From: Calliopsis andreniformis
Taxonomy: Eukaryota; Arthropoda; Insecta; Hymenoptera; Andrenidae
NCBI RefSeq assembly: GCF_051401765.1
Contig: NW_027480423.1
Span: 3,286,001-3,350,000 of the forward strand
Length of the DNA: 64,000 bases
Direction: 5' to 3'
The notes under the pieces were generated by a model. That model was given only the letters and a program-made list of their open reading frames with translations, made no database searches and was not told where the DNA came from. The position numbers were made by a program, and so were the translations under genes. Of this stretch, positions 24,497 through 36,000 are shown piece by piece. How positions within the stretch are numbered: position 1 is the first letter of the stretch; the number at the start of each line of letters is the position of its first letter.

Positions 24497-25492
24497 CTAG
24501 GCCGTTGGTCCACCAGATCGAATAGTTAGGGCCTAAGAAGTGAACGCCAGAAGCATAAAATAAGATATAAATACAACAGGTTTTCCATCATATAAAACGA
24601 ATAATAGCAACCAGTATGAAAGTTATGGTCATTTCTATTTTCCGGGCAACCTAGGCTTCACCCTAGGGCGTTGCTCCAACAGATTGAATAGTTAGGGCCT
24701 TAGAAGTCATTGCCCGAAGCATAAAATGCAATAAAAATACAACAGTTTTTCCATCGTATAACAGGATTAATTGCAACCAGTTTGAAAGTGATGGTCATTT
24801 CTACGTTCCGGGCAACGTAGGCTTCACTCTAGGGCGTTGCTCCACCAGATCGTATAGTTAGGGCCTAAGAAGTGAACGCCAGAAGCATAAAATACAATAT
24901 AAATACAACAGCTTTTCCATCGTATAAAACGAATAATTGCAACCAGTGTGAAAGTAATGGTCATTCCTACGTTCCGAGCACCCTAGGCGTCACTCTAGGG
25001 CGTTGCTCCACCACATCTAATAGCTACGGCCTTAGATGTCAACGCCAGACGCATAAAATACAATATAAATACAACAGCTTTACCATCGTATAAAACGAAT
25101 AATTGCAACCAATGTGAAAGTTATGGTCATTTCTACATTCCGAGCAACCTAGGCTTCACCCTAGGGCGTTGTTCCTCCTGATGGAATAGTTAGGGCCCAA
25201 GAAGTCAACGCCAGAAGCATAAAATACGATATAAATAGAACAGCTTTTCCATCGTATAAAACGAATAATTGCAACCAGTTTGAAAGTGAGGGTCATTTCT
25301 ACGTACCGGGCAACCTAGGCTTCACTATAGGGCGTTGCTCCACCAGGTCAAACAGTTAGGGCCTTAGAAGCCAACGCCCGAAGCATTAAATACAAAATAA
25401 ATAGAACAGTTTTTCCATTGTATAAAACGAATAATTGCTACCAGTGTAAAAGTTATGGTCATTTCTACGTTCCGGGCGACCTAGGCTTCACA
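24497..25492 (+). repeat. 6-mer tandem unit, copy 1 (996 bp)
   Basis: Exactly six monomers between two occurrences of 'ctaggccgttggtccacc' (24497 and 25493). The first four or so monomers match both 22672-23335 and 25493-26160. The last two contain the 'ttcctcctgatggaatag' monomer (near 25173) followed by a monomer with 'ccaccaggtcaaacag' (near 25340). Confidence 0.8.
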
Positions 25493-26650
25493 CTAGGCCG
25501 TTGGTCCACCAGATCGAATAGTTAGGGCCTAAGAAGTGAACGCCAGAAGCATAAAATAAGATATAAATACAACAGGTTTTCCATCATATAAAACGAATAA
25601 TAGCAACCAGTATGAAAGTTATGGTCATTTCTATTTTCCGGGCAACCTAGGCTTCACCCTAGGGCGTTGCTCCAACAGATTGAATAGTTAGGGCCTTAGA
25701 AGTCATTGCCCGAAGCATAAAATGCAATAAAAATACAACAGTTTTTCCATCGTATAACAGGATTAATTGCAACCAGTTTGAAAGTGATGGTCATTTCTAC
25801 GTTCCGGGCAACGTAGGCTTCACTCTAGGGCGTTGCTCCACCAGATCATATAGTTAGGGCCTAAGAAGTGAACGCCAGAAGCATAAAATACAATATAAAT
25901 ACAACAGCTTTTCCATCGTATAAAACGAATAATTGCAACCAGTGTGAAAGTAATGGTCATTCCTACGTTCCGAGCACCCTAGGCGTCACTCTAGGGCGTT
26001 GCTCCACCACATCTAATAGCTACGGCCTTAGATGTCAACGCCAGACGCATAAAATACAATATAAATACAACAGCTTTACCATCGTATAAAACGAATAATT
26101 GCAACCAATGTGAAAGTTATGGTCATTTCTACATTCCGAGCAACCTAGGCTTCACCCTAGGGCGTTGCTCCACCAGATCGAATAGTTACGGCCTTAGAAG
26201 TCAACGCCAGAAGCATAAAATGCGATATAAATACAACAGCTTTTCCATCGTATAAAACGAATGATTGCTACCAGTGTGAAAGTTATGGTCATTTCTACTA
26301 TCCGGGCAACCTAGGCCTCAGCCTAGGGCGTTGTTCCTCCTGATGGAATAGTTAGGGCCCAAGAAGTCAACGCCAGAAGCATAAAATACGATATAAATAG
26401 AACAGCTTTTCCATCGTATAAAACGAATAATTGCAACCAGTTTGAAAGTGATGGTCATTTCTACGTACCGGGCAACCTAGGCTTCACTATAGGGCGTTGC
26501 TCCACCAGGTCAAACAGTTAGGGCCTTAGAAGCCAACGCCCGAAGAATTAAATACAAAATAAATAGAAGAGTTTTTCCATTGTATAAAACGAATAATTGC
26601 TACCTGTGTAAAAGTTAGTGTCATTTCCACGTTCCGGGCGACCTAGGCTT
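25493..26650 (+). repeat. 6-mer tandem unit, copy 2, with one additional monomer
   Basis: Repeats 24497 onwards at a 996-bp offset up to about 26160. It then carries one additional monomer (about 26160-26325, like 23335-23500) before resuming the 'ttcctcctgatggaatag' monomer near 26333. The unit is therefore seven monomers instead of six. No coding content. Confidence 0.72.
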
Positions 26651-29468
26651 CACCCTAGGCCGTTGTTCCACCAGATCGAATAGTTAGAGCCTAAGAAGTG
26701 AACGCCAGAAGCATAAAATACAATATAAATACAACAGTTTTTCCATCATATAAAACGAATAATTGCAACCAGTATGAATGTTATGGTCATTTCTACTTTC
26801 CGGGCAACCTAGGCTTCACCCTAGGGCGCTGCTCCAACAGATTGTATAGTTAGGGCCTTAGAAGTCAATGCCCGAAGCATAAAATGCAATAAAAATACAA
26901 CAGTTTTTCCATCATATAACAGGAATAATTGCAACCAATTTGAAAGTGATGGTCATTTATACGTACCGGGCAACCTAGGCATCACTCGAGGGCGTTGCTC
27001 AACCAGATCGAATAGTTAGGGCCTTAGAAGTCAACGCCCGAAGCATAAAATACAGAATAAATAGAACAGTTTTTCCATTGTATAAAACGAATAATTGCTA
27101 CCAGTGTGAAAGTTATGGTCATTTCTACTTTCCGGGCAACCTAGGCTTCACCCTAGGGCGTTGCTCCAACAGATTGAATAGTTAGGGTCTTAGAAGTCAA
27201 CGCCCGAAGCATAAAATACAAGGTAAATAGAACAGTTTTTCCATCATATAAAACGAATAATTGCTACCAGTGTAAAAGTTATGGTCAACTCTACGTTCCG
27301 GGCAACCTAGGCTTCACCCTAGGCCGTTGTTCCACCAGATCGAATAGTTAGGGCCTAAGAAGTGAACGCCAGAAGCGTAAAATAAGATATAAATACAACA
27401 GGTTTTCCATCATATAAAACGAATAATTGCAACCAGTATGAAAGTTATGGTCATTTCCATTTTCCGGGCAACCTAGGCTTCACCCTAGGGCGTTGCTCCA
27501 ACAGATTGAATATTTAGGGCCTTAGAAGTCAATGCCCGAAGCATAAAATGCAATAAAAATACAACAGTTTTTCCATCGTATAACAGGATTAATTGCAACC
27601 AGTTTGAAAGTGATGGTCATTTCTACGTTCCGGGCAACCTAGGCTTCACTCTAGGGCGTTGCTCCACCAGATCGAATAGTTAGGGCCTAAGAAGTGAACG
27701 CCAGAAGCATAAAATACAATATAAATGCAACAGTTTTTCCATCGTATAAAACGAATAATTGCAACCAGTGTGAAAGTAATGGTCATTTCTACGTTCCGAG
27801 CCCCCTAGGCGTCACTCTAGGGCCTTGCTCCACCACATCTAATAGCTACGGCCTTAGAAGTCAACGCCAGAGGCATAAAATACAGTATAAATACAACAGC
27901 ATTTCCATCGTATAAAACGAATGATTGCAACCAGTGTGAAAGTAATGGTCATTTCTACATTCCGAGCAACCTAGGCTTCACTCTAGGGCGCTGCTGCACC
28001 AGATCGAATAGTTAGGTCGTTAGATGTCAACGCCAGAAGCATAAAATACGATATAAATGCAACAGCTTTTCCATTGTATAAAAGGAATAATTGCAAACAG
28101 TGTGAAAGTAATGGTCATTTCTACGTTCCGGGCAACCTAGGCTTCACTCTACGGTGTTGTTCCACCAGATCGAATAGTTAGGGCCTAAGAAGTGAACGCC
28201 CGAAGCATTAAATTCAAACAAATAGAACAGTTTTTCCATTGTATAAAACGAATAATTGCTACCAGTGTAAAAGTTATGGTCATTTCTACGTTCCGGGCAA
28301 CCTAGGTTTCACTCCAGGGCGTTGCTCCTCCAGATCGAATAGTTACGGCCTAAGAAGTCAACGCCAGAAGCATAAAATACGATGAAGATGCAACAGTTTT
28401 TCCATCGTATAAAACGAATAATTGCAACCAGTGTGAAAGTTATGGTCATTTCTACATTCCGAGCAACCTAGGCTTCACTCTAGGGCGTTGCTCCGCCAGA
28501 TCGAATAGTTACGTCCTTAGAAGTCAACGCCAGAAGCATAAAATACGATATAAATACAACAGTTTTCCATCGTATAAAAGGAGTAATTGCAAACAGTGTG
28601 AAAGTAATGGTCATTTCTACGTTCCGGGCAACCTAGGCTTCACTCTACGGCGTTGTTCCACCAGATCGAATAGTTAGGGCCTAAGAAGTCAACGCTAGAA
28701 GCATAAAATACAATATAAATATAACAGTTTTTCCATCTTATAAAACGAATAATAGCAACCAGTGTGAAAGTTATGGTCATTTCCAAGTTCCGGGCAACCT
28801 AGGCTTCACTCTAGGGCGTTGCTCCACCAGATCATGCAGTTAGGGCCTTAGAAGCCAACGCCCGAAGCATAAAACACAAAATAAATAGAACGGTTTTTCC
28901 ATTGTATAAAACGAATAATTGCTACCAGTGTAAAAGTTATGGTCATTCCTACGTTCCGGGCAGCCTAGGCTTCACACTAGGGCGTTGCTCCACCAGTTCA
29001 AACAGTTAGGGCCTTAGAAGTCAACGCCCGAAGCATTAAATTCAAAATAAATAGAACAGCTTTTCCATTGTATAAAACGAATAATTGCTACCAGTGTAAA
29101 ATTTATTGTCATTTCTACGTTCCGGGCAACCTAGGTTTCACTCCAGCGCCTTGCTCCTCCAGATCGAATAGTTGCGGCCTAAGCAGTCAACGCCAGAAGC
29201 ATAAAATACGAGAAAGATGCAACAGTTTTTCCATCGTATAAAACGAATAATTGCAACCAGTGTGAAAGTTATGGTCATTTCTACATTCCGAGCAACCTAG
29301 GCCTCACTCTAGGGCGTTGTTCCACCAGATCGAATAGTTAGGGCCTTAGATGTCAGCGCCCGAAGCATAAAACACAAAATAATAGAACAGTTTTCCCATT
29401 GTACAAAACGAATAATTGCTACCAGTGTAAAATTTATGGTCAATTCTACGTTCCGGGCAACCTAGGCT
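26651..29468 (+). repeat. Satellite mosaic sharing blocks with 23.5-24.4, 32.2-33.0 and 34.8-36.0 kb
   Basis: About 17 monomers. Approximately 27400-28190 is nearly the same as 32210-33000 at a 4809-bp (29-monomer) offset. Approximately 28690-29470 matches 23550-24330 at about 5142 bp (31 monomers), and also 35330-35960. A monomer pair with 'tacaaggtaaatagaacag' near 27214 returns near 31695 and 34850. These shared blocks suggest repeated exchange between non-adjacent parts of the array. No gene seen. Confidence 0.7.
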
Positions 29469-30464
29469 TCACCCTAGGCCGTTGTTCCACCAGATCGAAT
29501 AGTTAGAGCCTAAGAAGTGAACGCCAGAAGCATAAAATACAATATAAATACAACAGGTTTTCCATCCTATAAAATGAATAATTGCAACCAGTATGAAAGT
29601 TATGGTCATTTCTACGTTCCGAGCACCCTAGGCGTCACTCTAGGGCGTTGCTCCACCAGATCGAATAGTTACGGCCTTAGAAGTCAACGCCAGAAGCATA
29701 AAATACGATATAAATACAACAGCTTTTCCATCGTATAAAACGAATAATTGCTACCAGTGTGAAAGCTATGGTCATTTCTACTTTCCGGGCAACCTAGGCT
29801 TCACCCTAGGGCGTTGTTCCTCCTGATGGAATAGTTAGGGCCCAAGAAGTCAACGCCAGAAGCATAAAATACGATATAAATAGAACAGCTTTTCCATCGT
29901 ATAAAACGAATAATTGCAACCAGTTTGAAAGTGAGGGTCATTTCTACGTACCGGGCAACCTAGGCTTCACTATAGGGCGTTGCTCCACCAGGTCAAACAG
30001 TTAGGGCCTTAGAAGCCAACGCCCGAAGCATTAAATACAAAATAAATAGAACAGTTTTTCCATTGTATAAAACGAATAATTGCTACCAGTGTAAAAGTTA
30101 TGGTCATTTCTACGTTCCGGGCGACCTAGGCTTCACACTAGGCAGTTGTTCCACCAGATCGAATAGTTAGGGCCTTAGAAGTCATTGCCCGAAGCATAAA
30201 ATGCAATAAAAATACAACAGTTTTTCCATCGTATAACAGGATTAATTGCAACCAGTTTGAAAGTGATGGTCATTTCTACGTTCCGGGCAACGTAGGCTTC
30301 ACTCTAGGGCGTTGCTCCACCAGATCATATAGTTAGGGCCTAAGAAGTGAACGCCAGAAGCATAAAATACAATATAAATACAACAGCTTTTCCATCGTAT
30401 AAAACGAATAATTGCAACCAGTGTGAAAGTAATGGTCATTCCTACGTTCCGAGCACCCTAGGCT
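29469..30464 (+). repeat. 6-mer tandem unit, copy 1 (996 bp, second locus)
   Basis: The marker 'cctaggccgttgttccacc' at 29473 recurs at 30469, 996 bp later. The following monomers, including 'aggttttccatcctataaaa' (near 29554 and 30550), are the same in both with one noticed substitution ('gagcaccc' versus 'gagtaccc'). The junction at about 30455-30470 lies in the 'ctaggcttcaccctaggcc' segment. Confidence 0.8.
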
Positions 30465-31150
30465 TCACCCTAGGCCGTTGTTCCACCAGATCGAATAGTT
30501 AGAGCCTAAGAAGTGAACGCCAGAAGCATAAAATACAATATAAATACAACAGGTTTTCCATCCTATAAAATGAATAATTGCAACCAGTATGAAAGTTATG
30601 GTCATTTCTACGTTCCGAGTACCCTAGGCGTCACTCTAGGGCGTTGCTCCACCAGATCGAATAGTTACGGCCTTAGAAGTCAACGCCAGAAGCATAAAAT
30701 ACGATATAAATACAACAGCTTTTCCATCGTATAAAACGAATAATTGCTACCAGTGTGAAAGCTATGGTCATTTCTACTTTCCGGGCAACCTAGGCTTCAC
30801 CCTAGGGCGTTGTTCCTCCTGATGGAATAGTTAGGGCCCAAGAAGTCAACGCCAGAAGCATAAAATACGATATAAATAGAACAGCTTTTCCATCGTATAA
30901 AACGAATAATTGCAACCAGTTTGAAAGTGAGGGTCATTTCTACGTACCGGGCAACCTAGGCTTCACTATAGGGCGTTGCTCCACCAGGTCAAACAGTTAG
31001 GGCCTTAGAAGCCAACGCCCGAAGCATTAAATACAAAATAAATAGAACAGTTTTTCCATTGTATAAAACGAATAATTGCTACCAGTGTAAAAGTTATGGT
31101 CATTTCTACGTTCCGGGCGACCTAGGCTTCACACTAGGCAGTTGTTCCAC
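30465..31150 (+). repeat. 6-mer tandem unit, copy 2 (partial, about four monomers)
   Basis: Collinear with 29469-30155. It diverges just after 'aggcagttgttccaccagatc': copy 1 continues 'gggccttagaagtcattgcc' while copy 2 continues 'gggcctaagaagtgaatgcc'. A second, younger duplication (next entry) begins inside its last monomer. Confidence 0.75.
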
Positions 31151-32208
31151 CAGATCGAATAGTTAGGGCCTAAGAAGTGAATGCCAGAAGCATAATATAC
31201 AATATAAATACAACAGTTTTTCCATCATATAAAACGAATAATTGCAACCAGTATGAAAGTTATGGTCATTTCTACTTTCCGGGCAACCTTGGCTTCACCC
31301 TAGGGCGCTGCTCCAACAGATTGTATAGTAGGGCCTTAGAAGTCAATGCCCGAAGCATAAAATGCAATAAAAATACAACAGTTTTTCCATCGTATAACAG
31401 GATTAATTGCAACCAGTTTGAAAGTGATGGTCATTTCTACGTTCCGGACAACCTAGGCTTCACTCTAGGGTGTTGCTCCACCAGATCGAATAGTTAGGGC
31501 CTTAGAAGTCAACGCCCGAAGCATAAAATACAGAATAAATAGAACAGTTTTTCCATTGCATAAAACGAATAATTGCTACCAGTGTGAAAGTTATGGTCAT
31601 TTCTACTTTCCGGGCAACCTAGGCTTCACCCTAGGGCGTTGCTCCAACAGATTGAATAGTTAGGGTCTTAGAAGTCAACGCCCGAAGCATAAAATACAAG
31701 GTAAATAGAACAGTTTTTCCATTGTATAAAACGAATAATTGCTACCAGTGTAAAAGTTATGGTCATTTCTACGTTCCGGGCGACCTAGGCTTCACACTAG
31801 GCAGTTGTTCCACCAGATCGAATAGTTAGGGCCTAAGAAGTGAATGCCAGAAGCATAATATACAATATAAATACAACAGTTTTTCCATCATATAAAACGA
31901 ATAATTGCAACCAGTATGAAAGTTATGGTCATTTCTACTTTCCGGGCAACCTTGGCTTCACCCTAGGGCGCTGCTCCAACAGATTGTATAGTAGGGCCTT
32001 AGAAGTCAATGCCCGAAGCATAAAATGCAATAAAAATACAACAGTTTTTCCATCGTATAACAGGATTAATTGCAACCAGTTTGAAAGTGATGGTCATTTC
32101 TACGTTCCGGACAACCTAGGCTTCACTCTAGGGTGTTGCTCCACCAGATCGAATAGTTAGGGCCTTAGAAGTCAACGCCCGAAGCATAAAATACAGAATA
32201 AATAGAAC
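31045..32208 (+). repeat. 4-mer tandem duplication (663 bp offset)
   Basis: About 31045-31545 recurs at 31708-32208, offset 663 bp (four monomers), with no difference noticed over roughly 500 bp, including the unusual 'gaatgccagaagcataatat' and 'ttgtatagtagggcc' variants. The longest open frame in the window (31177-31497 and its copy 31840-32160, 106 codons) lies here. It exists because a one-base deletion ('tatagtaggg' for 'tatagttaggg') keeps the frame open into the next monomer. It is not a gene. Confidence 0.82.
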
Positions 32209-35200
32209 AGGTTTTCCATCATATAAAACGAATAATAGCAACCAGTATGAAAGTTATGGTCATTTCTACTTTCCGGGCAACCTAGGCTTCACCCTGGGGC
32301 GTTGCTCCAACAGATTGAATAGTTAGGGCCTTAGAAGTCAATGCCCGAAGCATAAAATGCAATAAAAATACAACAGTTTTTCCATCGTATAACAGGATTA
32401 ATTGCAACCAGTTTGAAAGTGATGGTCATTTCTACGTTCCGGGCAACCTAGGCTTCACTCTAGGGCGTTGCACCACCAGATCGAATAGTTAGGGCCTAAG
32501 AAGTGAACGCCAGAAGCATAAAATACAATATAAATGCAACAGTTTTTCCATCGTATAAAACGAATAATTGCAACCAGTGTGAAAGTAATGGTCATTTCTA
32601 CGTTCCGAGCACCCTAGGCGTCACTCTAGGGCGTTGCTCCACCACATCTAATAGCTACGGCCTTAGAAGTCAACGCCAGAGGCATAAAATACAGTATAAA
32701 TACAACAGCTTTTCCATCGTATAAAACGAATGATTGCAACCAGTGTGAAAGTAATGGTCATTTCTACATTCCGGGCAACCTAGGCTTCACTCAAGGGCGC
32801 TGCTGCACCAGATCGAATAGTTAGGTCCTTAGATGTCAACGCCAGAAGCATAAAATACGATATAAATACAACAGCTTTTCCATTGTATAAAAGGAATAAT
32901 TGCAAACAGTGTGAAAGTAATGGTCATTTCTACGTTCCGGGCAACCTAGGCTTCACTCTACGGTGTTGTTCCACCAGATCGAATAGTTAGGGCCTAAGAA
33001 GTGGACGCCAGAAGAATAAAATACAATATAAATATAACAGTTTTTCCATTGTATAAAGCGAATAATAGCAACCAGTGTTAATGTTATGGTCATTTCTACG
33101 TTCCGGGCAAGCTAGGCTTCACTCTAGGGCGTTTCTCCACCAGATCAAACAGTTAGGGCCTTAGAAGTCAACGCCCGAACCATAAAATACAAAAAAAATA
33201 CATCAGTGTTTCCATCATATAACAGGAATAATTGCAACCAGTTTGAAAGTGATGGTCATTTCTCCTTTCCGGGCAACCTAGGCTTCACTCTAGGGCGTTG
33301 CTCCACTAGATCGAATAGCTAGGGCCTTAGAAGTCAACGCCGGAAGCATAAAATACAATATAAATGCAACAGCTTTTCCATCGTATAAAACGAATAATTG
33401 CAACCAGTGTGGAAGTAATGGTCATTCCTACGTTCCGAGCACCCTAGGCGTCACTCTAGGGCGTTGCTCCACCACATCTAATAGCTACGGCCTTAGATGT
33501 CAACGCCAGAGGCATAAAATACAAGATAAATAGAACAGTTTTTCCATCGTATAAAACGAATAATTGCTGCCAGTGTGAAAGTTATGGTCATTTCTACTTG
33601 CCGGGCAACCTAGGCTTCACCCTAGGGCGTTGTTCCGCCTGATGGAATAGTTAGGGCCTAAGAAGTCAACGCCAGAAGCATAAAATGAGATATAAATACA
33701 ACAGCGTTTCCATCGTATAAAACGAATAATTGCAACCAGTTTGAAAGTGATGGTCATTTCTACGTACCGGGCAACCTAGCCTTCACTCTAGGGCGATGCT
33801 CCACCAGATCAAACAGTTAGGGCCTTAGAAGTCAACGACCGAAGCATAAAATACAAAATAATAGAACAGTTTTCCCATTGTATAAAACGAATAATTGCTA
33901 CCAGTGTAAAATTTATGGTCAATTCTACGTTCCGGGCAACCTAGGCTTCACCCTAGGGCGTTGTTCCACCAGATCGAATAGTTCGGGCCTAAGAAGTGAA
34001 CGCCAGAAGAATAAAATACAATATAAATATAACAGTTTTTCCATCGTAACAAACGAATAATAGCAACCAGTGTGAAAGTTGTGGTCATTTCTACGTTCAG
34101 GGCAACCTAGGTTTCACTCTAGGGCGTCGCTACACCAGATGAAACAGTTAGGGCCTTAGGAGCCAACGCCCGAAGCATAAAATACAGAATAAATAGAACA
34201 GTTTCTCCATTTTATAAAACGAATAATTGCTACCAGTGTGAAAGTTATGGTCATTTCTACTTTCCGGGCAACCTAGGCTTCACCCTAGGGCGTTGTTCCA
34301 CCAGATCGAATAGTTCGGGCCTAAGAAGTGAACGCCAGAAGAATAAAATACAATATAGATATAACAGTTTTTCCATCGTAAAAAACTAAGAATAGCAACC
34401 AGTGTGAAAGTTGTGGTCATTTCTACGTTCCGGGCAACCTAGGTTTCACTCTAGGGCGTTGTTCCACCAGATCGAATAGTTCGGGCCTAAGAAGTGAACG
34501 CCAGAAGAATAAAATACAATATAGATATAACAGTTTTTCCATCGTAAAAAACTAAGAATAGCAACCAGTGTGAAAGTTGTGGTCATTTCTACGTTCCGGG
34601 CAACCTAGGTTTCACTCTAGGGCGTCGCTCCACCAGATGAAACAGTTAGGGCCTTAGGAGCCAACGCCCGAAGCATAAAATACAGAATAAATAGAACAGT
34701 TTTTCCATTTTATAAAACGAATAATTGCTACCTGTGTGAAAGTTATGGTCATTTCTACTTTCCGGGCATCCTGGGCTTCACCCTAGGGCGTTGCTCCAAC
34801 AGATTGAATAGTTAGGGTCTTAGAAGTCAACGCCCGAAGCGTAAAATACAAGGTAAATAGAACAGTTTTTCCATCATATAAAACGAATAATTGCTACCAG
34901 TGTAAAAGTTATGGTCAACTCTACGTTCCGGGCAACCTAGGCTTCACCCTAGGCCGTTGTTCCACCAGATCGAATAGTTAGGGCCTAAGAAGTGAACGCC
35001 AGAAGCATAAAATAAGATATAAATACAACAGGTTTTCCATCATATAAAACGAATAATTGCTACCAGTGTAAAAGTTATGGTCAACTCTACGTTCCGAGCA
35101 ACCTAGGCTTCACTCTAGGGCGCTGCTGCACCAGATCGAATAGTTAGGTCCTTAGAAGTCAACGCCAGAAGCATAAAATACGATATAAATACAACAGTTT

Positions 35201-36000
35201 TCCATCGTATAAAAGGAGTAATTGCAAACAGTGTGAAAGTAATGGTCATTTCTACGTTCCGGGCAAACTAGGCTTCACTCTACGGCGTTGTTCCACCAGA
35301 TCGAATAGTTAGGGCCTAAGAAGTCAACGCCAGCAGCATAAAATACAATATAAATATAACAGTTTTTCCATCTTATAAAACGAATAATATCAACCAGTGT
35401 GAAAGTTATGGTCATTTCCAAGTTCCGGGCAACCTAGGCTTCACTCTAGGGCGTTGCTCCACCAGATCATGCAGTTAGGGCCTTAGAAGCCAACGCCCGT
35501 AGCATAAAACACAAAATAAATAGAACGGTTTTTCCATTGTATAAAACGAATAATTGCTACCAGTGTAAAAGTTATGGTCCTTCCTACGTTCCGGGCAGCC
35601 TAGGCTTCACACTAGGGCGTTGCTCCACCAGTTCAAACAGTTAGGGCCTTAGAAGCCAACGCCCGAAGCATTAAATTCAAAATAAATAGAACAGGTTTTC
35701 CATTGTATAAAACGAATAATTGCTACCAGTGTAAAATTTATTGTCATTTCTACGTTCCGGGCAACCTAGGTTTCACTCCAGCGCCTTGCTCCTCCAGATC
35801 GAATAGTTACGGCCTAAGCAGTCAACGCCAGAAGCATAAAATACGATAAAGATGCAACAGTTTTTCCATCGTATAAAACGAATAATTGCAACCAGTGTGA
35901 AAGTTATGGTCATTTCTACATTCCGAGCAACCTAGGCCTCACTCTAGGGCGTTGTTCCACCAGATCGAATAGTTAGGGCCTAAGAAGTGAACGCCAGAAG
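32209..36000 (+). repeat. Satellite mosaic with mixed block types
   Basis: About 23 monomers. 32210-33000 matches 27400-28190. 33855-34030 resembles 24225-24400. 34810-35090 resembles 27190-27400. 35190-35960 resembles 28560-29330. It contains the exact single-monomer duplication at 34291-34622. No gene or foreign insertion. Confidence 0.72.
34291..34622 (+). repeat. Exact single-monomer duplication (2 x 166 bp)
   Basis: The 166 bases 34291-34456 are repeated at 34457-34622 with no difference found by reading. Both share the derived features 'tacaatatagatataacag' and 'cgtaaaaaactaagaatagc', absent from the neighbouring monomers in this exact form. The right copy ends where the next monomer reads 'cgtcgctccacc' in place of 'cgttgttccacc'. 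This is the shortest tandem duplication step seen. Confidence 0.88.

Noticed and set aside
31177..31497. Open reading frame of 106 codons (and its copy at 31840-32160)
   Set aside because: It is a translation of two satellite monomers, open only because a one-base deletion cancels part of the frame shift. It has no codon bias, no domain, and the same peptide appears from dozens of monomers in the array.
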